A stretch of 64,000 bases of DNA from Thalassotalea agarivorans (GTDB taxonomy: Bacteria; Pseudomonadota; Gammaproteobacteria; Enterobacterales; Alteromonadaceae), in contig NZ_AP027363.1 in assembly GCF_030295955.1 (NCBI RefSeq), positions 2,294,001 to 2,358,000 of the forward strand, in the 5' to 3' direction. The translations under genes were made by a program, and so were the position numbers. Below, one piece after another: positions 56,700-64,000 of this stretch (position 1 is its first letter; every line of letters starts with the position of its first letter). The notes beneath the pieces are model-generated. The model was not told the origin of the DNA. It was given only the letters and a program-made list of their open reading frames with translations, and ran no database searches.

Positions 56700-57881
56700 C
56701 TACTTATATCCCATGGTTTTATTGACAAACGCCTGCTTAAGTGGCGATACGTAATTAAGCACTTTTAGGGCAATATTTCGACCGGCGACGAGTGGCGCAT
56801 GGTCATTTGAAAACAGCGTTACTAACGAATCGGTTAAGGAAATAATCGCTTGCTGATCTGATAACCTTTGCTGCTGATATTGGCTCAACAACGCCAACTG
56901 GCCAATGTCTTGTTGCTGCACAATAGCTTGTTGCACCAACGTCGCCATTAATTCAACGTCTCTTAAGCCTAAATTAAAGCCTTGCCCTGCAATTGGGTGA
57001 ATGGTGTGCGATGCATTTCCAATTAATGCAATACGGTGGCTAATATTTTGCTTGGCTTGCACCAATGACAGCGGAAAACTGCCCCGTTCGCCAACCTTTA
57101 CAACGCTGCCAAGCCAGTAACCAAAGGCCTTTTCAAGCTGCTTTGTAAATTCTTGCGTGTCAGCGTTTATGAGCGCCAATGCTTGCTCCGGTGTCGTTGT
57201 CCATACAAGCGAGGTATTGGTTTGTTTAAGTGGTAACATGGCAATGGGCCCATGACTGGTAAAGCGTTCATAAGCTTTACCAAGGTGAGCTTTTTCCATT
57301 TCAAGATTACATACTATCGCCGACTGCGCATATTCACTTTCGATGGTATCTATCGACAGTGACTGTCTTATTTTAGACTGGCCGCCATCGCAGGCGAGTA
57401 GTAATTTTGCTTGTAAATTGGACCCTGAATCTAGCGTGATATCAACATGCTGTTGATGCTGCTCAAACGCCACGATACTGTCGGGCGAGTACCAACATAT
57501 ATTGTCTGCGTTATTCACGGAATCTTGCAGCGCCTTACCTAGGTCTGCCATGGCGATGACATAACCTAACGCCTCAACATTGTGGTCGCAGGCATCGATA
57601 CGTGCTTTACCGTAATTGCCACGATCTGAAATATGGATATGATTGATCGCCGTTGCATGGGCTTGGCAAGCAGGCCAGACGCCAATTTTCTCAAGGTATT
57701 TAGCACTATGATGAGATAGTGCTAACACGCGCTGATCAAACTGATTAGCTTGTTTAAAACTAATCGATTGCGACTCAACCACTGCAATTGAAAGCGATGG
57801 ACTACTCGTTATTAAGCTGCGGGCTAGTAGTAAGCCTGATAAGCCGCCACCAGCTATAACAATATCGACAGAATTGTTCAT
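56700..57881 (-). CDS. ubiH: 2-octaprenyl-6-methoxyphenol hydroxylase (UbiH)
   Basis: 393 residues. FAD motifs are VIAGGGLSGLLLARSL at the N terminus and RIALIGNASHTIHPIAGQGFNLGLRD in the second half. The latter has GNAS rather than the usual GDAA, a conservative UbiH-type variant. It is a ubiquinone C1-hydroxylase acting with other Ubi proteins at the membrane. It lies 1 bp after pepP and 1 bp before ubiI. Confidence 0.93.
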   Translation of the reverse strand: MNNSVDIVIAGGGLSGLLLARSLITSSPSLSIAVVESQSISFKQANQFDQRVLALSHHSAKYLEKIGVWPACQAHATAINHIHISDRGNYGKARIDACDHNVEALGYVIAMADLGKALQDSVNNADNICWYSPDSIVAFEQHQQHVDITLDSGSNLQAKLLLACDGGQSKIRQSLSIDTIESEYAQSAIVCNLEMEKAHLGKAYERFTSHGPIAMLPLKQTNTSLVWTTTPEQALALINADTQEFTKQLEKAFGYWLGSVVKVGERGSFPLSLVQAKQNISHRIALIGNASHTIHPIAGQGFNLGLRDVELMATLVQQAIVQQQDIGQLALLSQYQQQRLSDQQAIISLTDSLVTLFSNDHAPLVAGRNIALKVLNYVSPLKQAFVNKTMGYK

Positions 57882-57882
57882 C

Positions 57883-59214
57883 TTAGCTGCCCATCAACTG
57901 TTCAATGTCTTCAACCGACTTCGGCGCATTAATCGTGAGGTTTTGGCAGCCAGACTCCGTTACTAATACATTGTCTTCAATTCTTATCGCAATGCCTCGC
58001 CATTTTTCGTCGACATCAGCATCGAGCGGAATATAAATACCTGGTTCAATGGTCATCACCATACCCGGTTCAAAGGGTCTATGCTGCTTTCCATCTTCGC
58101 CAATGCCATAGTCGCCAACATCGTGCACATCCAAACCAAGCCAGTGACCAAGACCATGAATAAAATACTTTTTAACCATGTTTTCATCTAGCAGCGTTTG
58201 CAGGTCCCCCTGCAGAATACCTAAATCTACTAAACCATGAGTTAGAAAAGTATTTACTTTGGTGTTGAGCTCGGCAAAGCTAGCACCTGGCTTTATTGCA
58301 TCGATTGCCAGCTGCTGTGCAGCTAGAACTAAGTTGTAAATGGTTTTTTGCGGGTCGGTGAAGGTGCCATTAACCGGAAATGTGCGGGTAATATCGGCGG
58401 CATATCCATTGAGCTCAGCACCGGCATCAATCAAAAGCAAATCGCCCTGCTTAAGCGCCATATCATTGGCGGTATAATGCAAAATATTACCGTTGTCGCC
58501 ACCTGCAACAATACTATTGTAAGCAGCAAATCGCGCGCCATTTATCGCAAATTCGTGCAACATTTCTGCTTCAATTTGATATTCAAACTGAAACGTTTTA
58601 CAGGCTGTCATCGCGCGTTGGTGGGCTTTACCACTAATCTCACTAGCCGCTTGCATTACCGCAATTTCCTGCGATGACTTGATTAAACGTTGCTCATGAA
58701 TAATAGGTTTAGCATCAAGCAGCGCCGTTGGCGCAACAAATCCTTGTCGAGCTCTTACACGCACATCATCTAGCCAGCCTTGAATTTTAGCTGCTACACC
58801 TTGATTACCACTAAATGAATAATATACAGCATGCATGCCATTCAGAATGTCAGGCATATGGGTGTCGATATCATCAACTGAAAAACAAGCATCAACTCCT
58901 AAAGATTCGGTTGCGAGTGCTTGCCCTAATCGGCGACCATGCCACACTTCGTGATGCGGATCTTTTGGCAAAGAAAATAGCGTTGTTGACACTTCACCCT
59001 TTACTTTAGCGATCACTAAAATGCCGTCAGGTTCGTTAAAACCTGTTAAGTAGAAAAAGTTTTTATCTTGGCAAAAATGATATTCCGTGTCGTTACTTCG
59101 GGTAACCTCTGTATTAGCGAAAATGATGGCTACACTGTTGTTCTGCATTTGCGCAGCAAAAGTTGTTCTGCGCAATAAAAATTCATCCAATGAAATAGTA
59201 AACGTCGCTGACAT
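57883..59214 (-). CDS. pepP: Xaa-Pro aminopeptidase P
   Basis: 443 residues, the same size as E. coli PepP. It removes N-terminal residues before proline. Pita-bread metal ligands are present: Asp in LIDAGAELNGYAADITR, His in HGLGHWLGLDVHDVG, Glu in MTIEPGIYI and Glu in IRIEDNVLV. It needs two Mn2+ and acts in the cytoplasm. It lies 11 bp after ygfB and directly before ubiH, as in E. coli. Confidence 0.96.
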   Translation of the reverse strand: MSATFTISLDEFLLRRTTFAAQMQNNSVAIIFANTEVTRSNDTEYHFCQDKNFFYLTGFNEPDGILVIAKVKGEVSTTLFSLPKDPHHEVWHGRRLGQALATESLGVDACFSVDDIDTHMPDILNGMHAVYYSFSGNQGVAAKIQGWLDDVRVRARQGFVAPTALLDAKPIIHEQRLIKSSQEIAVMQAASEISGKAHQRAMTACKTFQFEYQIEAEMLHEFAINGARFAAYNSIVAGGDNGNILHYTANDMALKQGDLLLIDAGAELNGYAADITRTFPVNGTFTDPQKTIYNLVLAAQQLAIDAIKPGASFAELNTKVNTFLTHGLVDLGILQGDLQTLLDENMVKKYFIHGLGHWLGLDVHDVGDYGIGEDGKQHRPFEPGMVMTIEPGIYIPLDADVDEKWRGIAIRIEDNVLVTESGCQNLTINAPKSVEDIEQLMGS

Positions 59215-59225
59215 CGAGGCTCTCT

Positions 59226-59795
59226 TTAATGCAAGGTTTCTTGTGCTTTTTTATCTTCGGGAGGAACGCCTAGTTCTGAAAAACACAGTAATGACGAAAT
59301 ACGTACATACTCTGATATTTCATAAAAGGCTTGTTCTGTATCTTCGTCTTCCTCTAGGTCTTCAGACAAGTTGGCTATTTCGCTAAAGTCATTTAAAACT
59401 TCTTTAACATCGTCCGACAAACTTGCCTTGCTGGTTTGTTGTAAACCAAAACCCAAATTGTAGCCTTGAACCCATACCGCTAAAGCATGGCATCGTTCAA
59501 GCAAGGATTCATCATCGTCTGGCAACAGCAATTGAAAAGCAAATTGGTCATCAAGCATGGCTTGCCAAGTTTGCGACACCATTCCCTTAACCGTGTTTTT
59601 GGCATTAATAGGTAAACCTTCGCCATTATTAAACATGTCGTTAATGATGGTTAAGTATTCACTGCTTTCAAAAGGCATACCTGCACTGATTAAGCCCGAG
59701 ATAACACCATGCAATTCAGATGCGTGAAGTTGTACATCGTTAGATGTTAGCGCTGCCTGTAAAGAGGCGAAATCGATTGTTTCTTGATTTGTCAT
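59226..59795 (-). CDS. ygfB: YgfB/UPF0149 family protein
   Basis: 189 residues. The UPF0149 pattern is visible in LHGVISGLISAG near the N terminus and CHALAVWVQGYNLGFGLQQ in the middle, followed by an acidic stretch (SEDLEEDEDTEQAF). The fold is all-helical; the function of the family is not settled, though YgfB affects antibiotic-response regulation in Pseudomonas. It is the first gene of the leftward pepP-ubiH-ubiI block and is divergent from zapA, as in E. coli. Confidence 0.92.
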   Translation of the reverse strand: MTNQETIDFASLQAALTSNDVQLHASELHGVISGLISAGMPFESSEYLTIINDMFNNGEGLPINAKNTVKGMVSQTWQAMLDDQFAFQLLLPDDDESLLERCHALAVWVQGYNLGFGLQQTSKASLSDDVKEVLNDFSEIANLSEDLEEDEDTEQAFYEISEYVRISSLLCFSELGVPPEDKKAQETLH

Positions 59796-60063
59796 AAATA
59801 GAAGTAAGCCGTTGCTTTAATACTGTTAATACTAACACTGCCTGTCTATTGATACCAAATTTTAACGCCCGATAGATGAATAAAATCCAAGTCACTTTTG
59901 TTTGCTATTTCTAGTAAGAATTTGCAAGCAATGAAATGTCTACTTCGTTGATATATGCAGTGGTAAAACCACGCACTAAAAGTGAGGAAATTCTTGCCAT
60001 TAACACACGATATCTTTATAGTTTCACCTGAGATCTCAATATTTTAGTTGCTAATAATAAAAA

Positions 60064-60366
60064 ATGGACAATCGTTCTGTAGAAATTCAATTGGCTAATC
60101 GCAAAATGAAGGTTGCATGTCCGCTTGGGCAGGAATCTGCGTTGCTAAATGCCGCTGAATTGGTCAACGAACAATTTAAAAAGCAACAATCCCTTGCCGC
60201 TATTAATGCAACAGAGCAAGCCGCCTTAATGGTTGCGCTTAATCTAGCCAACGAATTACATGAAGTAAAACAACAGTTGGTAGCAGAACAAAAAACCAAT
60301 CAAAATAAAATAGCGCTGTTACAAGCAACAATAGAAAACGCGCTAAATCAAAAGACAGGCAGTTAA
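60064..60366 (+). CDS. zapA: Cell division protein ZapA
   Basis: 100 residues, typical ZapA length. An N-terminal globular part (VEIQLANRKMKVACPLGQE) is followed by a coiled-coil helix (ALNLANELHEVKQQL). It binds and bundles FtsZ at the division site. It is divergent from ygfB across 268 bp that hold both promoters; I see no clear hexamers. It is followed by two membrane-anchored genes of unknown function. Confidence 0.93.
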   Translation: MDNRSVEIQLANRKMKVACPLGQESALLNAAELVNEQFKKQQSLAAINATEQAALMVALNLANELHEVKQQLVAEQKTNQNKIALLQATIENALNQKTGS

Positions 60367-60375
60367 GGAGACATC

Positions 60376-61577
60376 ATGGATGATGACAAGAAAGACGAAA
60401 GGGTAAAAAGATTATTATTAGTGGTGTTTGCAGTTCTACTGACAACCTACTTCTTCATTGGCGAAGGCGGGTTATTCTCCGCTGACAAAAGCTCTGATAG
60501 CCTTCCTGCTACACCTACAACGCCTGTTGAAACTGAAACGATCAGCGCTGACGATGCAAACCCTACTCAAAAAAAAACACTTTAGCTTCTAACCTATCTA
60601 TTAATCAGGACTCTCCTGATACTGCTAAGCGAAACTTTGCACAAGAATGTCAAACTAACCTTGAAGCGCTTAAACAGCAAGTTGCGATCAATGATGATGA
60701 AGTTCCATTAGAAAGCTATTGGGCAAACTCTACAGATGACAAAGTGATGCTTGCGCATGCATTGCATGTTTTCGAAGACGAACTGCTAATCGTTAATAGT
60801 GAATACTCACTTACCCAAGCAAGCAAAGAAGTTAGCCTACTTAACTACCACCAACAGTATCCAACGAATCAATTGGCGTATTTACACCTACTAAAACAAT
60901 GTGCCATCAACGAACCAAGCTACTGCAGTGAGTCTTTTTACAGGAAAGCCGATGCGCTGTTTCCTAACAATGGCGCGCCAGACTTCATACGTGCCACTAT
61001 TGCGGCCAAAAACAATAACCAAGCACAATTTGAACGTTTGATTGAATCCGCTGCAGAAAAAACCGCATTTGATTTCAAGTCTTTTGATTACAACGATTAT
61101 TTCATTCACAGTTACACCAGTGTCAACGACATACCTATTGGTTATGCTGCCTTGAACAGTCAAGGTTATGTTGCAGCAATGGCTGTGCCCAACCCGACGC
61201 ATGTTATAGAGCAGTGCGAACAAGCGTTTGATCAGAACCTATCGCTACATGAGAGCTGCTATATATTGGCGTCGACAATGTCTCGAAGTGGTGGGGAAAT
61301 GATTGTACAAGCCATAGGCTTAAAGATTGAAGAAAACTATTTTCAACAAACCGGTAAGCCCGGCCTAGACGAGGTTTATGCGCAAAAGCAGCAATTTGAA
61401 CAATCGCTCGACAAAATGCATCAATTGAACGGCATGACATTAAGTTTAGTGGATGAACAATTTGTTGAAGGTTGGTTATCGCGTGGCCTGAAAGGTGGCG
61501 AGCTTGCCGCACAAGCTTACGCAATAGAAGAATCTAAGCGGCTATCGCTTGATCAAAACTATCATCCCTGCTTATAG
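60376..61577 (+). pseudogene. Membrane-anchored protein of unknown function, frameshifted at an A9 run
   Basis: The first frame (60376-60585) gives a cytoplasmic start, one membrane helix (about residues 12-28) and a Ser/Thr/Pro-rich linker, then hits TAG after a run of nine A (60569-60577). The frame one base off is open from the run to 61577 and continues the same protein (RNFAQEC, then LKQCAINEPSYCSESFY). One extra base restores 400 residues, similar in size to the paralogue at 61596-62759 (387). Cys positions match between the two. AAGGAG precedes the ATG. It may be a real mutation, a sequencing error in the homopolymer, or slippage. Function unknown; the main part would be periplasmic. 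Confidence 0.7.
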
Positions 61578-61595
61578 AAGGCTGCTGTATACATA

Positions 61596-62759
61596 ATGAA
61601 GAAATGGATTATTATTATCATTCTTTTAGCGCTTTTCGTCGCTTATTTTTTTGGCCCTTCTGCACCTAGCAACGAAAAAGTAGAATCGCTAGCTGATGGT
61701 GAGCCTGAGATCTCAGGCGCGATAGAAAATACTTCGAAAAACAAAAACAAAGAACCTGTTGAAGATAAAGTTAATCTCGCTGAAGTTGCTTTAACAATGG
61801 ATAAGCCTCGCGACTTTGAACAAGAATGTTTAGTCAAAATGACGGCTATTGCGATAAGCCAAGCAGACGTTTTTGATAATCTAGACAGCTATAGCGAATC
61901 TTTGCGCGATACGGGTGATATACAAGCGCAACTTAGCTACGCGTTAATGCATATAAATTATCCTGCTGTCTATGGAACAGAAACGACTATTGTAGAGCGG
62001 GAAGATATTTTGAATGAGCTTTATCAATTGTGGCGCGCAGACCAAAACGATAAAGCAGCCTACGCCTATTTGTTTCAGCAATGTATGGTCGAACAGGCTG
62101 AATATTGCTCTGACACGTTTTTATCTCAATATAGCACTGTTGACGCTGAAAATGCTTACTACGACCACCTGCTTTTTAACCAAGCCATAGCAAAGCAAGA
62201 TGGAATCACTGCACAATATTACTTGGCGCAAGCGTCAAACAAAGCAAGGTATGACTTATACTTTTACAAACATGCTCGTATCATCAATCAAACACTTAAC
62301 AGCCGATTAAATCTTAATAAAGGGCTAGCCTTTGCGCCGGCAATTAATGCAACAACCAAAAATTTACCAGCATATAACCCACTGATTGATTATTGCATAA
62401 AAAATGAATCTCTTTCGCCCGTTGATCTAGAGCATTGTGGTCAATTAGGACAGCTAATGGCTGAAAAAAGTCACGAATTGCTTTCACAAAGTATTGGCTA
62501 TGAGCTTGAAGAAAGCTACTACAAAAAAACGGGAAAAACCGGCCTAGAAAAAGTTGCAATACAGCGACGAAGCTCTAAAGCAGTTAATCATTTGTTTAGT
62601 ACAGTTCCAGTTTTCACGATGGCTGTTGTTGATGAAGATATAGCGGATTTATGGTTTCAAACAGGAGCCGAAGAAGGGGAAACAGCTGCGATGATCAAAA
62701 TAGCGGTGAAAGTAACTGAGCTTGCAGATAATCCTGACTACCGCCCTTGCGGCAGTTAA
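61596..62759 (+). CDS. Membrane-anchored periplasmic protein of unknown function
   Basis: 387 residues: a short cytoplasmic start, one helix (about 4-18), a charged linker, then a helical domain probably in the periplasm. Conserved Cys pairs (FEQEC, FQQCMVEQAEYCSDTF, DYC and EHC) are shared with the upstream paralogue. The C-terminal block SIGYELEESYYKKTGKTGLE is also common to both. It resembles helical-repeat (Sel1/TPR-like) proteins, without a clear repeat motif. It starts 18 bp after the broken paralogue and is followed by 6S RNA. I do not recognise the family. Confidence 0.75.
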   Translation: MKKWIIIIILLALFVAYFFGPSAPSNEKVESLADGEPEISGAIENTSKNKNKEPVEDKVNLAEVALTMDKPRDFEQECLVKMTAIAISQADVFDNLDSYSESLRDTGDIQAQLSYALMHINYPAVYGTETTIVEREDILNELYQLWRADQNDKAAYAYLFQQCMVEQAEYCSDTFLSQYSTVDAENAYYDHLLFNQAIAKQDGITAQYYLAQASNKARYDLYFYKHARIINQTLNSRLNLNKGLAFAPAINATTKNLPAYNPLIDYCIKNESLSPVDLEHCGQLGQLMAEKSHELLSQSIGYELEESYYKKTGKTGLEKVAIQRRSSKAVNHLFSTVPVFTMAVVDEDIADLWFQTGAEEGETAAMIKIAVKVTELADNPDYRPCGS

Positions 62760-62835
62760 CCGGTAAGTTGTTGAAATTATCTGCACTTAACAATTTCTTA
62801 CGTAGTTTTTCTTTCTACTTCAGGCAATCCTTTAG

Positions 62836-62841
62836 TATAAT
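62836..62841 (+). promoter_or_regulatory. -10 box of the 6S RNA promoter
   Basis: A perfect TATAAT ends about 8-10 bases before the predicted 5' end of 6S RNA. The -35 region (TTCTAC at 62813-62818, 17-base spacing) is weak. Confidence 0.6.
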
Positions 62842-62848
62842 TACTATG

Positions 62849-63026
62849 CCTTCTAGGATGTTTGCATGTTAACGATGTCCCTGAGCCGATAAGTTTTACC
62901 TAAGGGAATTTATCGCTTGCTATTGCGCAAGCCCGACGCGTATCGGGAAGCCTACGGCAAGAGTGCGATTTCCGCCTTGAACACACGGTTGTTCAAGGGC
63001 TAAGTTGACAGCGGCATTCTGGAATG
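62849..63026 (+). ncRNA. ssrS: 6S RNA
   Basis: About 178 nt. The 5' part TTCTAGGATG (62851-62860) pairs fully, with G-U pairs, with CATTCTGGAA (63015-63024), giving the closing stem. Inside, GTCCCTGAGCCGATA matches the E. coli 6S sequence, as does GCCTTGAAC with GTTCAAGGGCTA near the 3' side. 6S RNA copies an open promoter and sequesters sigma-70 RNA polymerase in stationary phase. In E. coli ssrS directly follows zapA; here two unknown genes lie between. No fau (ygfA) gene follows in this window. Confidence 0.93.
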
Positions 63027-63032
63027 GCGATC

Positions 63033-63061
63033 AAAAAAAACGGCAACCTAAGTCGCCGTTT
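63033..63061 (-). terminator. Terminator of the porin gene
   Basis: On the minus strand AAACGGC (63061-63055), a loop, then GCCGTTT (63044-63038) and more T residues to 63033. It lies 20 bp after the porin stop codon and close to the 6S RNA 3' end on the other strand, which it may also help to form. Confidence 0.85.
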
Positions 63062-63080
63062 CCCATAGCTTTAAACTATT

Positions 63081-64000
63081 CTAAAAGTCCATTCTAAAGC
63101 CTAAACCAATTTGATCTTCACCTATATCTGATCCATCAGCACCCTTGGTAGAATCAAGTACCCCCTCGATATAAGCTGAAAAACCCTTCGTGAACTGATA
63201 ATCGGTACCAAGGTATATATGAGTCAATTCATATTGATTTAACGGGCCGGAGCTTTCATCAGATAAGTAGTTGAAACCACCATGTACGCCCCAATTGTTC
63301 TCGAAGTTGTATTTAACCATCAACTCCGCACCCATAGCATCGGCCATAATCGAGTTTAAATCATTAATTTCGTGATATTCCATTGTGGTTAATACAAGTG
63401 CAGCATACAAACCTTTGTTGGCAAGAGAGCCATAGCTTGCACCAAAAGTTAAAAGCGTATCACTTACGTCTAAAGAGGGTAAAACACCAGCGTCGTCAAT
63501 AATTTTTAAATTAGCTTTGTTATAAACTGCGCCAATCATCAAGCCAAAATCAAACGTGTACCCCACTTTCACAGCAAACGAGTTGTCATAAGCCAAATCA
63601 GTGTCTTCAATGATATCACCGGTATCGTCGTCTACGATGTAGATGGTTTCATCTGTAAACTGAAATTGTACACCTAAATCCAAACCACCTAAAATCTCTA
63701 CGTCGTATTGCAATGCCTGTTCAGCACGACCGGTACCGGAAATACCACCGTCGATACCAAAGTTGTAAGTACCTGAGGCTTTACCACCAAAGACATAAAA
63801 ATTATCGGTAACGCCACCAATATCGTAACTCAGCCCCCACTGCTTACCCAGTGTTAACTCACCTACGCCATCTTTTTTAATACCTACAAAACCTTTACGA
63901 ATGAAGAAGCTTTCTCCATCTGCGCCAGCTGGTCTGAGACTGTTTCCGCCGGTGTTTCTGACAAACTCAACACCACCTACATTATTTGTTAATACCACAC
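63081..64000 (-). CDS. Gram-negative trimeric porin, 5' end outside window
   Basis: The last 306 or so residues of a general porin. The frame is open to the right edge, so signal peptide and first strands are missing. Alternating beta strands, LTLGKQWGLSYDI and the terminal GLGFRMDF with the C-terminal Phe needed for outer-membrane assembly are typical. Many Asp residues (YIVDDDTGDIIEDTD) suggest an acidic loop, as in marine OmpC/OmpU-like porins. It has its own terminator at 63038-63061. Specific transport role unknown. Confidence 0.9.
   Translation of the reverse strand, partial: VVLTNNVGGVEFVRNTGGNSLRPAGADGESFFIRKGFVGIKKDGVGELTLGKQWGLSYDIGGVTDNFYVFGGKASGTYNFGIDGGISGTGRAEQALQYDVEILGGLDLGVQFQFTDETIYIVDDDTGDIIEDTDLAYDNSFAVKVGYTFDFGLMIGAVYNKANLKIIDDAGVLPSLDVSDTLLTFGASYGSLANKGLYAALVLTTMEYHEINDLNSIMADAMGAELMVKYNFENNWGVHGGFNYLSDESSGPLNQYELTHIYLGTDYQFTKGFSAYIEGVLDSTKGADGSDIGEDQIGLGFRMDF

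Overview
The window looks like chromosome from a marine gammaproteobacterium of the Alteromonadales (Colwellia/Thalassotalea/Pseudoalteromonas type). The basis is the conserved block zapA - ygfB - pepP - ubiH - ubiI - gcvT - gcvH - gcvP in the same order as in E. coli, a 6S RNA gene on the zapA side, an S46 peptidase, a large FG-GAP/LamG surface protein, moderately AT-rich DNA and Gram-negative envelope proteins. The genus is inferred; I have no marker that fixes it.

Host chromosome, left part (1-19245): a partial S46 dipeptidyl-peptidase. Next comes an ABC-exporter-like operon (ATPase, His-rich FtsX permease, DUF3299 protein) behind a good match to a Zur operator, which suggests a zinc-starvation role. 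A chromosomal CusCBA copper/silver efflux operon follows, led by a His/Met-rich small protein. Last is a 2394-residue secreted or surface mosaic protein transcribed rightward towards the gcvP terminator.

A complete Tn7-like transposon occupies 19246-50233 (30,988 bp). Its ends are readable: 26-bp imperfect terminal inverted repeats (22/26) starting TGTCA, three widely spaced TnsB-type repeats at the left end, three tightly packed ones at the right end, and a perfect 5-bp target duplication TATGC (19241-19245 and 50234-50238). It sits directly after the gcvP stop codon and separates gcvP from its own terminator (19182-19205). The core is tnsA-tnsB-tnsC-tniQ-tnsD, with overlapping genes. No cas genes or CRISPR array are seen. 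The main cargo (19420-34249) is a copper-resistance island: a MerR-type regulator with copA and a cupredoxin, then copC, copD, a second CusCBA and a DUF411 protein. In this copy CusA is fused to a PepSY membrane domain and is followed by a translationally coupled PepSY-ferredoxin-flavin reductase. That arrangement suggests electron transfer (perhaps Cu(II) to Cu(I)) tied to efflux. Between tnsA and the right end lies a STAND/Avs-like anti-phage gene. It is split by an IS3-family element with a 3-bp target duplication; removing the element restores one 2016-codon reading frame.

Host chromosome, right part (50234-64000): gcvP, gcvH and gcvT (glycine cleavage), ubiI and ubiH (ubiquinone), pepP and ygfB on the minus strand; zapA and two paralogous membrane-anchored proteins on the plus strand, the first broken at an A9 run; 6S RNA; and a partial porin. 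Repeats lie between gcvP and gcvH.
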